A stretch of 64,000 nucleotides of DNA from DATBGO01 sp963785765 (lineage in GTDB: Bacteria; Actinomycetota; Actinomycetes; Streptosporangiales; Streptosporangiaceae). The position numbers and the translations under genes were made by a program. This document shows positions 7,695 through 16,412 of this stretch, in pieces; position 1 is the stretch's first letter; every line of letters starts with the position of its first letter. The notes beneath the pieces are model-generated. The model saw nothing but the letters and a program-made list of their open reading frames with translations, did no database searches and was not told the DNA's origin. The stretch is from NCBI GenBank assembly GCA_963785765.1, contig CAWAWM010000002.1, forward strand, positions 806,001-870,000, read 5' to 3'.

Positions 7695-8885
7695 CTAGCC
7701 CTCCGGTGGAGTCGGCGAGCTCCATTTCCTAAGGAACTCCGGCAGTGCCGCAGGCTCCGGCTGGGCCAGCGCAACGTCATCAACCGGCTCCTGCTGGGCC
7801 GCGTGGTCGTCCGGCTGAGCGGGCCCGCCACTGGCGATGTCGCCGGTCGGCTGGCGGAATCCGGCGGCGATGTCGTAAGCCGGCTGGCCGGGTTCGGCTG
7901 GGGAGTGGTAGGCCGGCTGGCCGGGTTCGGCTGAGGTGTCGTAGGGCGTCGGCTGGCCGGGTTCGGCTGAGGTGTCGTAGGGCGTCGGCTGGCCGGGTTC
8001 GGCTGAGGTGTCGTAGGGCGTCGGCTGGCCGGGTTCGGCAGGGATGTCGTAGGGCGTCGGCTGGCCGGGTTCGGCAGGGATGTCGTAAGGCGTCGGCTGG
8101 TCGGGCTGGCTGATCGCGACATCATCGTCCGCAAGTTCCGCGCGGCCGGCCCCAGCGTCGATGGCATAGTCGGCGGCATAGTCGACGGTCGGCGCTGGGC
8201 TGAGTCCGGTCGCCGGATAACCGCCGCCGTAGGACACCTCGGCCTCGGCGGGCAGCTCCGCACGAGCCGGCGAACCCGACCAGCCGGCCATGGCGGGCTG
8301 ACCCGCCAGGTGGGCCTCGTCGCTAGTCGGATCGTCCTGGCCAGTCGGATCGTCCTGGCCAGGCTCGGTGTCGATCGCGGGATCAGCGCTTTGGCCGGCT
8401 GCGCCGGTCGGCTCCGCAATGTCCGCGGTGGCGGTCTGCGCCGCGATGCCGGTCGCCTTGGTCGGGTCGGCTCCGTTCGCGGTGCTGGCGGCTTGCGCGG
8501 TGCCGGCGGCTTGGGCGGTGCCGGCGGCTTGGGCGGTGCTGGCGGCTTGGGCGGTGCTGGCGGCTTGGGCGGTGCTGGCGGCTTGGGCGGTGCTGGCGGC
8601 TTGGGCGGTGCTGGCGGCTTGGGCGGTGCTGGCCGATTGCGCGGGGCTGGCCACCTCTGCAGCCCTGGTCTCGTCTGCCGGTGCTCCGGCCGCAGTGCTA
8701 GTACCAGCCGCGGTGTCGGTCCCGGCCGCGGTGTCGGTCCCGGCCGCGGTGCTAGTCCCAGCTGCAGTGCCAGCCACGGCTGCAGTGCCAGCCACGGCCG
8801 CGGTGTCGGTCCCGGCCGCGGTGCCAGCCCCGGCCGCGGCGTCAACCGCGGTCGTGCTGTCTGCCACCGGCGCCGGGCCGGCCAC
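7695..8885 (-). CDS. Low-complexity repeat protein, probably the C-terminal extension of the DUF2637 gene
   Basis: A 396-residue reading frame made almost entirely of repeats. The first third is Ala/Thr-rich with units such as GTDTAA and AASTAQ. A middle acidic stretch follows, then units of AEPGQPTPYDTS repeated five to six times, and a distinct ending PEFLRKWSSPTPPEG. The repeats keep one frame and vary mainly at synonymous or conservative positions, which supports translation of this frame. The frame overlaps the end of the upstream DUF2637 reading frame by 44 nt and is shifted +1 relative to it. A single indel near 8890 would join both into one membrane protein with a long extracytoplasmic or cytoplasmic tail. 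No enzymatic motif is seen. Confidence 0.55.
   Translation of the reverse strand: MAGPAPVADSTTAVDAAAGAGTAAGTDTAAVAGTAAVAGTAAGTSTAAGTDTAAGTDTAAGTSTAAGAPADETRAAEVASPAQSASTAQAASTAQAASTAQAASTAQAASTAQAASTAQAAGTAQAAGTAQAASTANGADPTKATGIAAQTATADIAEPTGAAGQSADPAIDTEPGQDDPTGQDDPTSDEAHLAGQPAMAGWSGSPARAELPAEAEVSYGGGYPATGLSPAPTVDYAADYAIDAGAGRAELADDDVAISQPDQPTPYDIPAEPGQPTPYDIPAEPGQPTPYDTSAEPGQPTPYDTSAEPGQPTPYDTSAEPGQPAYHSPAEPGQPAYDIAAGFRQPTGDIASGGPAQPDDHAAQQEPVDDVALAQPEPAALPEFLRKWSSPTPPEG
7882..8100 (-). repeat. 36-bp coding minisatellite (five units plus a 33-bp variant)
   Basis: Units start at 7915, 7951, 7987, 8023 and 8059, each 36 bp, with a related 33-bp unit at 7882. On the minus strand each encodes AEPGQPTPYD plus two variable residues. 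The exact 36-bp register keeps the reading frame. Confidence 0.9.
8491..8634 (-). repeat. 18-bp coding minisatellite, eight units
   Basis: Eight adjacent 18-bp units (GCTTGGGCGGTGCTGGCG on the plus strand, with minor variants) run from 8491 to 8634. On the minus strand they encode a six-residue Ala/Ser/Thr/Gln repeat. A looser array of related 18-bp units continues at about 8700-8830. Confidence 0.9.
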
Positions 8886-9576
8886 CGTGACTTGGCCGGC
8901 TGACGGGCGGGGCGGCGGCCACGGTCGCCCGGTCGGCCAGGAGCCCGGCGCCGGCCACGGTGGCCGGGCCGGGCCCGGGCGGGGCGGCGGTTAGCTCCGC
9001 GGGGCGGGGGCCCGGCCGGACCGCGGTGGGGTGTTCGGGTGCCTTCGGCGTGAACAGGTCGTTGATGCCGAGTCGCGCATCGCCCTGACCGGGGGGCGGC
9101 GCTGCAGGCACCTGCTCGCCGTTCAGCCGCTGCCTGGCGTGCCGCAGCATGGTCAGCAGCAGCCCGAATCCGACCAGGACGAACACCCACGGAATGATCG
9201 CCACCGCCGCGGCGGCCGGCCGGTGCGGGAGCTTGGTGCCGGTGGCATGCAGCGCGTCGGCGCCGGCCGCCGCGGCGAGCAGGACCAGCAGCGACAGCCA
9301 CGCAAAGCACCGGGCCGGCAGGCCTGCCCCGCGCAGGGACAGGACCGCCGCGCACGCGATGACCAGCATCGCATCGAGAATCAGCGGATAAAGGCGGGCC
9401 AGCGATGGTGTCACGCCCGCGCTCCGCGCGATCGCGTGAATGCCGGAATAAGACAGCAAGAACGCAGCCGCGGCCAGAACCAGCACGCCGATTATCACCG
9501 CGACCAGCGCGAGTACCCGTAGCCCGCGGTGGTTTTCTCCGGCGCCATCGGTGCTACCCATAGGGTGATCGCTCAT
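8842..9576 (-). CDS. DUF2637 domain membrane protein
   Basis: After a short charged N-terminus the protein has four hydrophobic segments: VLALVAVIIGVLVLAAAAFLL, the region around ARLYPLILDAMLVIACAAV, CFAWLSLLVLLAAAAGA and VAIIPWVFVLVGFGLLL. It shows HATGTKLPHRP between them. This arrangement is that of DUF2637, an actinobacterial membrane family best known from plasmid-transfer (Spd-like) and excisionase-type contexts, of unknown biochemical function. The last 60 residues are Pro/Ala-rich and become unlike any domain near 8890, where the +1 frame takes over the same low-complexity style. The gene is therefore probably frameshifted and continues to 7695. Confidence 0.75.
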   Translation of the reverse strand: MSDHPMGSTDGAGENHRGLRVLALVAVIIGVLVLAAAAFLLSYSGIHAIARSAGVTPSLARLYPLILDAMLVIACAAVLSLRGAGLPARCFAWLSLLVLLAAAAGADALHATGTKLPHRPAAAAVAIIPWVFVLVGFGLLLTMLRHARQRLNGEQVPAAPPPGQGDARLGINDLFTPKAPEHPTAVRPGPRPAELTAAPPGPGPATVAGAGLLADRATVAAAPPVSRPSHGGRPGAGGRQHDRG

Positions 9577-9784
9577 CGGGGCCGATCGTCCTTCCTGCGC
9601 GTAGCTGACGCCTGCATCGTCAGCTATGGACGCGGTAAGCCTATAGTCGGGAACGAGCGCGACCCTTCAGCCGGGCCGGACAGCTCGCCGTGGCGCGGGG
9701 CCGCAGGCGCCACCGCACGAGTAGCACGCGGTTGCGCCTGACGGTGGGCCTGGCCGCCTGCGACTAAACGTCAAAGGAGACGAC

Positions 9785-10972
9785 ATGCCGTATTACCGGG
9801 TGGTCGGCGAGATTCCCAGAAAGCGCCACATCCGTTTCCCGCGCCCTGACGGCGGCCTCTATGCCGAGGAGCTGATGGGCGAGGAGGGCTTCGTCTCCGA
9901 TTCATCGTTGCTCTACCACGCGCACCTGCCGACCGCGATCGTCAAAAGCGACGGCGTCGAGGATGCTGAAGCGACGGCCGGGATCTCGCCGAACCACCCG
10001 CTGCTGCCCAGGCATTTCCGCACCCAGGAGCTACCGGCAGGCGGCGATCTCGTGCTCGGCAGGCAGGTGCTGCTGGCCAACGACGACGTGCGGATCTCGT
10101 TCGCGGCGGCCGACGCGCCATCGGAGCTGTACCGGAATTCGACCGGCGACGAGACGATCTACCTCAGGACCGGCTCCGCCAGGTTCGAGTCGGTGTACGG
10201 CGCGATCAACGCAGCCGCGGGCGACTACGTCGTCGTGCCCCGGGGGACCATTCACCGCTGGATTCCTGGCGGCGATCCGGTGCAGGCCTTGGTCATCGAG
10301 GCGCGCGGGCACATCAGGCCGCCACGGCGCTACCTGTCGCAATATGGCCAGTTCCTGGAGCACGCCCCGTACTCCGAGCGTGATCTGCGCGGCCCGGACG
10401 GGCCGTTGGTCGCCGCGGGCGAGGACGTTCCCGTGCTGGTGCGCAACCGCGACGGGCTGACCAGGCTCACCTACGCCTGGCACCCCTTCGACGTGGTCGG
10501 CTGGGACGGCTGCTTGTACCCGTACGCGTTCAACATCGCCGACTTCGAGCCGATCGTGAAGCGGACTCATGCGCCGCCGCCGGTGCACCAGACCTTCGAG
10601 GGACCGAACTTCGTGATCTGCTCGTTCTGCCCGCGTCCGCTTGACTTCGACGACGGCGCGGTGCCAATTCCGTACAACCATCACAACGTGGACTCCGACG
10701 AGATGATGTATTACGTCGGCGGGGACTACGGCGCCCGCAAGGGCTCGGGGGTGGGCATCGGATCGATCACCCTGCATCCGTCGGGCTTCACGCATGGCCC
10801 GCAGCCCGGCGCGGTCGAGGCGGCCGTCCGTGGCCTGGCGGAGGGGCGCACCACCACCGACGAAACGGCCGTCATGATCGACACCTTCAGGCCCCTGCAC
10901 CTCGGCCCGGCCAGCCGCAGCGCGGAAGATCCGGAATACGCCTGGAGCTGGGCCAGGGGCTCGCGCAGCTGA
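9785..10972 (+). CDS. hmgA: Homogentisate 1,2-dioxygenase
   Basis: Non-haem iron ring-cleaving enzyme of tyrosine/phenylalanine catabolism, converting homogentisate to maleylacetoacetate. Landmarks are PYYRVVGEIPRKRH at the start, DYVVVPRGTIHRW, YPYAFNIADFEPIVKRTHAP, FVICSFCPRPLDFD, and the iron-ligand region HHNVDSDEMMYYVGGDYG with HPSGFTHGPQPG. AAAGGAG lies 5 nt before the ATG. At 395 residues it fits bacterial enzymes of this shorter class. No fumarylacetoacetase or maleylacetoacetate isomerase is nearby, so the pathway is dispersed. It sits as an insertion within the carD-cysS core block. Confidence 0.93.
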   Translation: MPYYRVVGEIPRKRHIRFPRPDGGLYAEELMGEEGFVSDSSLLYHAHLPTAIVKSDGVEDAEATAGISPNHPLLPRHFRTQELPAGGDLVLGRQVLLANDDVRISFAAADAPSELYRNSTGDETIYLRTGSARFESVYGAINAAAGDYVVVPRGTIHRWIPGGDPVQALVIEARGHIRPPRRYLSQYGQFLEHAPYSERDLRGPDGPLVAAGEDVPVLVRNRDGLTRLTYAWHPFDVVGWDGCLYPYAFNIADFEPIVKRTHAPPPVHQTFEGPNFVICSFCPRPLDFDDGAVPIPYNHHNVDSDEMMYYVGGDYGARKGSGVGIGSITLHPSGFTHGPQPGAVEAAVRGLAEGRTTTDETAVMIDTFRPLHLGPASRSAEDPEYAWSWARGSRS

Positions 10973-11087
10973 TCCCCTGGGCCGCCGTCAGGGCCAGCGC
11001 GCAAGTCCCGGCCGCAGCTCCGCCGCCACCAGCCTGAGCATCAGGCACGCGCCGCGCGGAGGTCGCGCCGTCCCGTAGCCTTACTGC

Positions 11088-12503
11088 ATGGTGCTGCGTC
11101 TCTACGACACTGCCGCGCGCTCGGTGCGCGAGTTCACCCCTGTGCTACCGGGGCGAGCGTCGCTGTACCTGTGCGGGGCCACGGTGCAGGCGCCGCCGCA
11201 CATCGGCCACATCAGGTCCGGCGTCGACTTTGACATCCTCACCCGCTGGCTGCGGGCCAGCGGTTACCAGGTGACGTTCTGCCGGAACGTGACCGATATC
11301 GACGACAAGATCCTGCGCACCGCCGAGCGCGAGGGCAGCGCGTGGTGGACGGTGGCCGAGCGGAACCAGCGGGCGTTCACCCGCGCTTACGACGTGCTCG
11401 GCTGCCTGCCGCCGGACGTCGAGCCCCGGGCGACCGGGCACGTGCCCGAGATGGTCGTGCTGATGCGGCGGCTCATCGACAGCGGGCACGCCTACGCGGC
11501 CGGCGGCGACGTCTACTTCGATGTGCTTTCCTACCCCAGCTACGGCTCGCTGTCCGGCCAGCGGCTCGAGAACATGCGGGCCGCCGACGACATCGAGGGC
11601 GGCGCCAAGCGGGACCCGCGCGACTTCGCGCTCTGGAAGGGGGCCAAGCCGGGCGAGCCGTTCTGGGAGACGCCCTGGGGACCTGGCCGTCCGGGCTGGC
11701 ACCTGGAGTGCTCGGCGATGGCCACCAAGTACCTCGGCGCGACCTTCGACATCCACGGCGGCGGCCTGGACCTGGTCTTCCCGCACCACGAGAACGAGCT
11801 GGCCCAGTCCAGGGCCGCAGGCGACGGTTTCGCCAGGTACTGGATGCACAACGGGCTGCTGCACCTGGCCGGGGCCAAGATGAGCAAGTCGCTGGGCAAC
11901 TCGCTGCTGGTCGACGTCATGGTGACCGAGGTGCGGCCGGTCGAGCTGCGCTATTACCTGGGCCAGGCCCACTACCGCTCGGACGTCGAGTACAGCCGCG
12001 AGGCCCTGGACGAGTCGGCGGCCGCCTACCGCAGGATCGAGGGCTTCGTGACCAGGGCCGCGCAGGCGGCCGCCGGGATCGAACAGCCCGACTGGGCGGA
12101 CGGGCCGGCCGATGCGGCGCTGCCCGCCGCCTTCGCGGCGGCTCTCGACGACGATCTCGCGGTACCGCAGGCGCTGGCCATCGTCCACGAGGCGGTCCGG
12201 GATGGCAACAGCGCGCTGGCCGCCGGGGACACGGCGGGCGCGGCCAAGCACGCCGCGCAGGTACGGGCGATGACCGGGGTGCTCGGCCTCGATCCGCTCG
12301 CCGAGCCGTGGGCGGGCGGCGGCGGCGATGATGACCTGTACAGCGTGGTCGACGCCCTGGTCGGCGTGGCGCTGCAGCAGCGGCAGGCGGCGCGCGACCG
12401 GAAGGACTACGCCGCCGCGGATGCGATCAGGGACGGGCTCGCCGAGGCGGGCATCGTCGTCGAGGACACCCCGCACGGGCCGCGCTGGGAGCTGAGCCGG
12501 TGA
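11088..12503 (+). CDS. cysS: Cysteinyl-tRNA synthetase
   Basis: Charges tRNA-Cys. The N-terminus has the zinc Cys and HIGH signature (LYLCGATVQAPPHIGHIRSG), then FCRNVTDIDDKIL. Further zinc ligands are in GWHLECSAMATKYLG and FPHHENELAQS. The KMSKS motif is AKMSKSLGNS. The end RDGLAEAGIVVEDTPHGPRW is typical of CysS rather than of MshC, the mycothiol cysteine ligase paralogue, which is shorter. Its stop codon overlaps the next start by 4 nt, so rlmB is translationally coupled. Confidence 0.95.
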   Translation: MVLRLYDTAARSVREFTPVLPGRASLYLCGATVQAPPHIGHIRSGVDFDILTRWLRASGYQVTFCRNVTDIDDKILRTAEREGSAWWTVAERNQRAFTRAYDVLGCLPPDVEPRATGHVPEMVVLMRRLIDSGHAYAAGGDVYFDVLSYPSYGSLSGQRLENMRAADDIEGGAKRDPRDFALWKGAKPGEPFWETPWGPGRPGWHLECSAMATKYLGATFDIHGGGLDLVFPHHENELAQSRAAGDGFARYWMHNGLLHLAGAKMSKSLGNSLLVDVMVTEVRPVELRYYLGQAHYRSDVEYSREALDESAAAYRRIEGFVTRAAQAAAGIEQPDWADGPADAALPAAFAAALDDDLAVPQALAIVHEAVRDGNSALAAGDTAGAAKHAAQVRAMTGVLGLDPLAEPWAGGGGDDDLYSVVDALVGVALQQRQAARDRKDYAAADAIRDGLAEAGIVVEDTPHGPRWELSR

Positions 12504-13583
12504 GCGGCGCAGCCAAGCAGGGACGGCCCGGGCCTGGCGGCAGGTCCAAGTCAGGTAAGCCGCGTGCGGGTACCGGCGGCTATGGAAAACGGCGGCTCGA
12601 GGGCAAGGGCCCGACTCCGCCCGCCGAGCTGCGGCCAGGCCATCCCGCCCAGCGCCGGGCCGCCGCGGCCGCCCGCCCGGGTCCCAGCCGCGACACCAGC
12701 CGCGGCACCGCTAGCGGCACCGGCCGCGCAGGCCGGATCGGCGGCCGCGGGCACCGCTGGGCGCGGCACCTCACGCGATCGGACCGGACCGGCCCCCGCG
12801 AGCCGTTACGGAGCCAAATCACGGGCCCCGGGTGGCACCGAGATGGTCGCCGGCCGGAACGCGGTGCTCGAAGCACTGCGCGCGGCGGTGCCGGCCACCG
12901 CGCTGCACATCGGCCCGCGGCTGGACGCCGACGACCGGATCAGCGAGGCGATCAAGCTGGCCGCCGACGCCCGGATCCCGGTGGTGGAGGCGGGGCGCGA
13001 CGAGCTGGACCGGATCACCAGCGGCGCGGTGCACCAGGGCCTGGCCCTGCGGATCAAGCCCTACGCCTACGCACATCCCGATGACCTGATGGCCCGGGCG
13101 CGGGCGGCCGGCCAGCAGCCGCTTATCGTGGCGCTCGACGGTGTCACCGATCCGAGGAACCTGGGCGCGGTGGTCCGGTCGGTGGCGGCGTTCGGCGGGC
13201 ACGGCGTGCTGGTGCCGGTGCGGCGCTCCGCCGGCGTGACCGCCGGAGCATGGAAGGCCTCCGCCGGGGCGCTGGCCGCAGTGCCGGTCGCCCAGGCGGC
13301 GAACCTGGTCCGGGTGCTGACCGGTTACCAGGAGGCCGGGCTGTTCGTCGCGGGCCTCGACGGGGCCGGGGACACGCCGATCGGCGAGCTGGAGCTGGCC
13401 GACTCCCCGCTGGTGCTGGTCGTCGGGTCCGAGGGCCGCGGACTGTCCAGGCTGGTCACGCAGCGCTGTGATGTGCTGACCAGGATCCCGATCTCGACCG
13501 CCGCGCAGTCGCTGAATGCCGGGGTCGCCGCGAGCATCGCCCTGTACGAGGTGGCCAGGGCGCGGGCCGCGGCTTCCCGCTGA
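12500..13583 (+). CDS. rlmB: 23S rRNA (guanosine-2'-O-) methyltransferase RlmB (apparent frameshift)
   Basis: SpoU-class methyltransferase modifying G2251 of 23S rRNA. The start ATG overlaps the cysS stop. The first 40 residues (KPRAGTGGYGKRRLEGKGPT) match the basic leader of actinobacterial RlmB. The catalytic part lies one base out of frame: MVAGRNAVLEALRA, then the SPOUT motifs LDGVTDPRNLGAVVRSVAAF, LVLVVGSEGRGLSRLV and IPISTAAQSLNAGVAASIAL. The shift lies in the Ala/Pro/Arg-rich linker between about 12655 and 12790 and cannot be placed more precisely. Correcting it gives about 360 residues. An independent start within the linker is possible but would lose the coupled N-terminus. Confidence 0.88.
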
Positions 13584-13602
13584 CCCGCGCCAGCCGCGCC
13601 GG

Positions 13603-14373
13603 TCAGCTGCCCCCGGTGCCGTGCAGGGCGTCGATGTCCGCCCGTAGCGCGGCCACATCGAGGTTGGCGGCGGCCGCGTCTTCAGCGGTGATGACCACCC
13701 AGGCCTCGTCGAGGCAGGCCGCCGTCCACGCGAGCGTGGATTGCTGCAGGGCGCCCCAGGTGACCCAGGTGTCGAGCTGGCTGCCGTCGGCGGCGACCTT
13801 CACGATGCAGTGCCCGTCGCTCGGGTCAGGCTGCTCGCCGTTCGCGGTGGTCCACGGCTGGCCTTGCCCGAACAGGGTGTCGGCATCATCGGTCAGGTTG
13901 ACGCCGACGTAAGCACCGTGGAATGCGGCCATGGCCGCGTCGACTGCCTCGGGGCTGGTGTGATCGACCGGCGCGAAGGCCAGGATGGTGCCGGCCTGGT
14001 ACCAGAACAGCAGCAGGTCGGCGATCTGAGCGCCCTGGTCCTGTCCGTGGTCGTAGCTGAGGTACTCGGCGACGAGCTGGTCGGAGGTTTCCCACTGCTC
14101 CGTCTCACCGCCCGCTCCGGCCTTGGCCATCCGGTAGTGCTGCCGGCCCGCGAAGGTGCAGTCGCCCACCCCGTTCGGATAGGTCGTGCAGGTGGGATCC
14201 GGGCCGTTGCCGAGCATGCCCCAGTCGGTGATGCCCGCACTGACGTCGACCGGGTAAGCAGGCGCGGGCAGCGGCTCGCGCAGGTAGCTGGACACGTACT
14301 GGATAGCGAAGCGCTCGGCAGGCGGCTTGACCGGCCGGCGGCCGCGCAGACCTGCAGTACGCACATCAGGCAT
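13603..14373 (-). CDS. Uncharacterised protein, possibly papain-like fold
   Basis: The ATG at 14373 has GAGGGG 6 nt upstream. The 256-residue product has no signal peptide. Three spaced elements suggest a cysteine-peptidase-like arrangement: NGVGDCTFAGRQHYRM (candidate nucleophile Cys), SDGHCIVKVA (candidate His) and LDTWVTWG. Trp and acidic residues are abundant, and the last 35 residues are Ala-rich. No known actinobacterial family name can be given with certainty; activity is an inference from the motif order. It is convergent with rlmB, with a 19-nt gap. Confidence 0.6.
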   Translation of the reverse strand: MPDVRTAGLRGRRPVKPPAERFAIQYVSSYLREPLPAPAYPVDVSAGITDWGMLGNGPDPTCTTYPNGVGDCTFAGRQHYRMAKAGAGGETEQWETSDQLVAEYLSYDHGQDQGAQIADLLLFWYQAGTILAFAPVDHTSPEAVDAAMAAFHGAYVGVNLTDDADTLFGQGQPWTTANGEQPDPSDGHCIVKVAADGSQLDTWVTWGALQQSTLAWTAACLDEAWVVITAEDAAAANLDVAALRADIDALHGTGGS

Positions 14374-14562
14374 GTGTATCCCCTCGCCCCGCCGTGGTCC
14401 CGGCATCGCCTGCCTGGACGTGGTCCCGGCGCCCGTTATGGAACGCCACTAATCCTGGCAGAGCGCGGGAGGCGGATTCCACTAGCGACTTGATCTATCT
14501 TGCGCACCTCCAGTTGCCGCACCCTGATGGCCAGGCCCGGCTCAGCGCCGTGGCCGGGAAGG

Positions 14563-15339
14563 TCAGATGGATCGCTGGTAGCCGCGGAATGCCCGGGTGG
14601 CGGCCGCGGCGGTGACCACCAGGGCAATGGCCAGGAACCCTGCGTAGGAGCCGACCGTGCCCCAGCCGGACTGGCCGCCGATGGCCAGCCGCCCGGCGCT
14701 GGCTGCCCAGTTGACCGGGTTATACCTGGCGGTGCCTGCGATCCAGCCCGGGACGACCCGCAGCGACAGGAACGCTCCGGACAGGAAGGTCAGCGGCAGC
14801 ACCAGCGTGGTCGACGCCGCGATGAGCGTCTCGCGCTGCCGGGCCAGCAGCGCCAGGCCATCGGACAGGCCGGTCATGGCCAGCGCGATCAGTACCGATA
14901 TCGCGATGAGCGCCGCGATCCCGGCGGCGCCGCCGGGAAACCGGGCCCCGATGGCCCAGCCGAGCAGCACGATGATCGCTGACTGGACGACGGTGGTGAC
15001 CGCCTGGTAGCCAAGGGTCGCGGTGATCAGGGCGCCCCGGGCGATGGGCGCGGTCAGGAACCTGTCCATGACGCCGGACTCCATGTCCTCGATAAAGGCC
15101 ATCCCGGTCCAGCTCGACGAGAACAGTGCGGTCATGATCACGACGCCGGGGGTCAGGTAGGTGATGTAATTGCCGCCGCCGAACCCGGGGATCTCGGTGA
15201 CCTTCTTGAACAGGGCGCCGAACAGCAGCAGCCAGATGACCGGCTGGGTGAGCGTGATGCCGATGACGGCCGGCTGACGGTAGAGCTGGCGGAGGTAGCG
15301 GCTGGTCAGCAGCACCCACGACTGGCGGACGAGGTTCAT
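14563..15339 (-). CDS. ABC-2 type transporter permease (DrrB-like)
   Basis: Membrane half of a drug/lipid exporter. The protein is 258 residues with six predicted membrane segments, beginning with a cytoplasmic RQLYRQPAVIGITLTQPVIW. Hallmarks of the DrrB/ABC2 family are YLTPGVVIMTALFSSSWTG, IEDMESGVMDRFLTAPI and LPLTFLSGAFLSLRVVPGW with NPVNW. Its start codon overlaps the stop of the ATPase gene by 4 nt, so the two form a two-gene operon. Confidence 0.93.
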   Translation of the reverse strand: MNLVRQSWVLLTSRYLRQLYRQPAVIGITLTQPVIWLLLFGALFKKVTEIPGFGGGNYITYLTPGVVIMTALFSSSWTGMAFIEDMESGVMDRFLTAPIARGALITATLGYQAVTTVVQSAIIVLLGWAIGARFPGGAAGIAALIAISVLIALAMTGLSDGLALLARQRETLIAASTTLVLPLTFLSGAFLSLRVVPGWIAGTARYNPVNWAASAGRLAIGGQSGWGTVGSYAGFLAIALVVTAAAATRAFRGYQRSI

Positions 15340-16313
15340 GAGATCGTGATCCCTTCTGCCTGCCGGAACGACCGGCCGGCGTAGTGCAGGTAGACGTCGT
15401 CCAGGGACGGCCGTGCGACGGTGACCGACAGGACGGGTACGCCCTCGGCCTCGAGCCCGGCGAGCACTGCGGGCAGCGCCCGCGGCCCGTCGCTCACCCG
15501 GGCTCGCACCATCGGGCCCTCGGCGCTCGTCTGGCGGACCTGAGGGACCCGGGTGAGCGCCTTCTCGGCCAGTTCCGCGCCCCGGGCGTCGGCCAGCTCG
15601 AGCTGCACCGAGTCACCCTGCAGCCGGGACTTGAGCTGGTCGGGGGTGCCCTCCGCGACGACCTGGCCCTGATCGACGATGGCGATCCCGGCCGCGAACT
15701 GGTCGGCCTCCTCCAGGTAATGGGTGGTGACCAGGATGGTGGTCCCGGCGGTCGCGGACAGGCCGGCGAGGACAGCCCAGAGGTCGGCGCGGCCCTCGGG
15801 GTCCAGGCCCGTGGTCGGCTCGTCCAGGAACAGCACCGCCGGCCTGTGCACCAGCGCGATCGCGACGTCGAGGCGCCGGCGCATGCCGCCCGAGTAGGTT
15901 CGTACTGGCCGGCTGGCCGCCTCGGCCAGCCCGAACTGCTCGAGCAGCTCGCTCACGCGGCTGCGCAGGTCGCTGCCGCGCATCCGGTAGATCTTGCCCT
16001 GCAGGGCCAGGTTCTCGTAGCCGGTCAGGATGCTGAGCGCCCCGCTGCGCTGGCTGACCGCGCCGATCACCGACCGGACCCGGCCCGGATGCCGCAGCAC
16101 ATCGATCCCGGCCACGGCCGCCCGGCCGCCGTCCGGCCTGGACAGGGTGGTCAGGATCCGCACCGTGGTGGTCTTGCCTGCGCCGTTCGGGCCCAGCAGG
16201 GCGAAGACGCTGCCCGCCACGACCGAGAAGCTCAGCCCGTCCAGGGCCCGCACGTCTGGTTTGTAGCTCTTCCGGAGTTCGGCGGCCTCGACCGCGCGGG
16301 TGGTCTCGCTCAT
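15336..16313 (-). CDS. ABC transporter ATP-binding protein (DrrA-like, daunorubicin-resistance type)
   Basis: ATPase of the exporter. Walker A is LLGPNGAGKTTTVRIL, the Q-loop AVSQRSGAL, the signature YSGGMRRRLDVAIAL and Walker B VLFLDEPTTGLDPEGR, with H-loop VTTHYLEEAD. The C-terminal 100 residues carry the DrrA-type domain (SLDDVYLHYAGRSF), as in drug-resistance exporters. It is divergent from a TetR repressor across an operator array, so expression is probably induced by a ligand of that regulator. The substrate is not identifiable from sequence. Confidence 0.95.
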   Translation of the reverse strand: MSETTRAVEAAELRKSYKPDVRALDGLSFSVVAGSVFALLGPNGAGKTTTVRILTTLSRPDGGRAAVAGIDVLRHPGRVRSVIGAVSQRSGALSILTGYENLALQGKIYRMRGSDLRSRVSELLEQFGLAEAASRPVRTYSGGMRRRLDVAIALVHRPAVLFLDEPTTGLDPEGRADLWAVLAGLSATAGTTILVTTHYLEEADQFAAGIAIVDQGQVVAEGTPDQLKSRLQGDSVQLELADARGAELAEKALTRVPQVRQTSAEGPMVRARVSDGPRALPAVLAGLEAEGVPVLSVTVARPSLDDVYLHYAGRSFRQAEGITIS

Positions 16314-16328
16314 CGCAGCACCTTCTCA

Positions 16329-16391
16329 GAACTATGTTCTTAGACAGAACAGCGTTTTACTTTGAACAACGTTTACTACAGAACGCTGTTC
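16329..16391. promoter_or_regulatory. Array of four GAAC-N3-GTT(C/T) operator boxes
   Basis: Four small palindromes follow each other: GAACTATGTTC at 16329, GAACAGCGTTT at 16347, GAACAACGTTT at 16364 and GAACGCTGTTC at 16381. Start-to-start spacing is 18, 17 and 17 bp, under two helical turns. The first and last are perfect inverted repeats. The array lies between the divergent exporter and TetR genes, so it is the likely binding site for autoregulation and exporter repression. It also argues that TetR starts at 16413, not inside the array. Confidence 0.8.
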
Positions 16392-16412
16392 ACGGCAAGT
16401 ACCCTGTGGGGC

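Noticed and set aside
8310..8994. Plus-strand frames of Gly/Leu or Ala/Trp repeats
   Set aside because: They are the same 18-bp repeats read on the other strand with no start signal or non-repeat part.
7250..9355. 701-residue minus-strand frame rich in Pro/Lys/Arg repeats across ispF and the DUF2637 gene
   Set aside because: It overlaps ispF antisense and reads the minisatellite out of frame; the DUF2637 frame has hydrophobic helices and the better repeat units.
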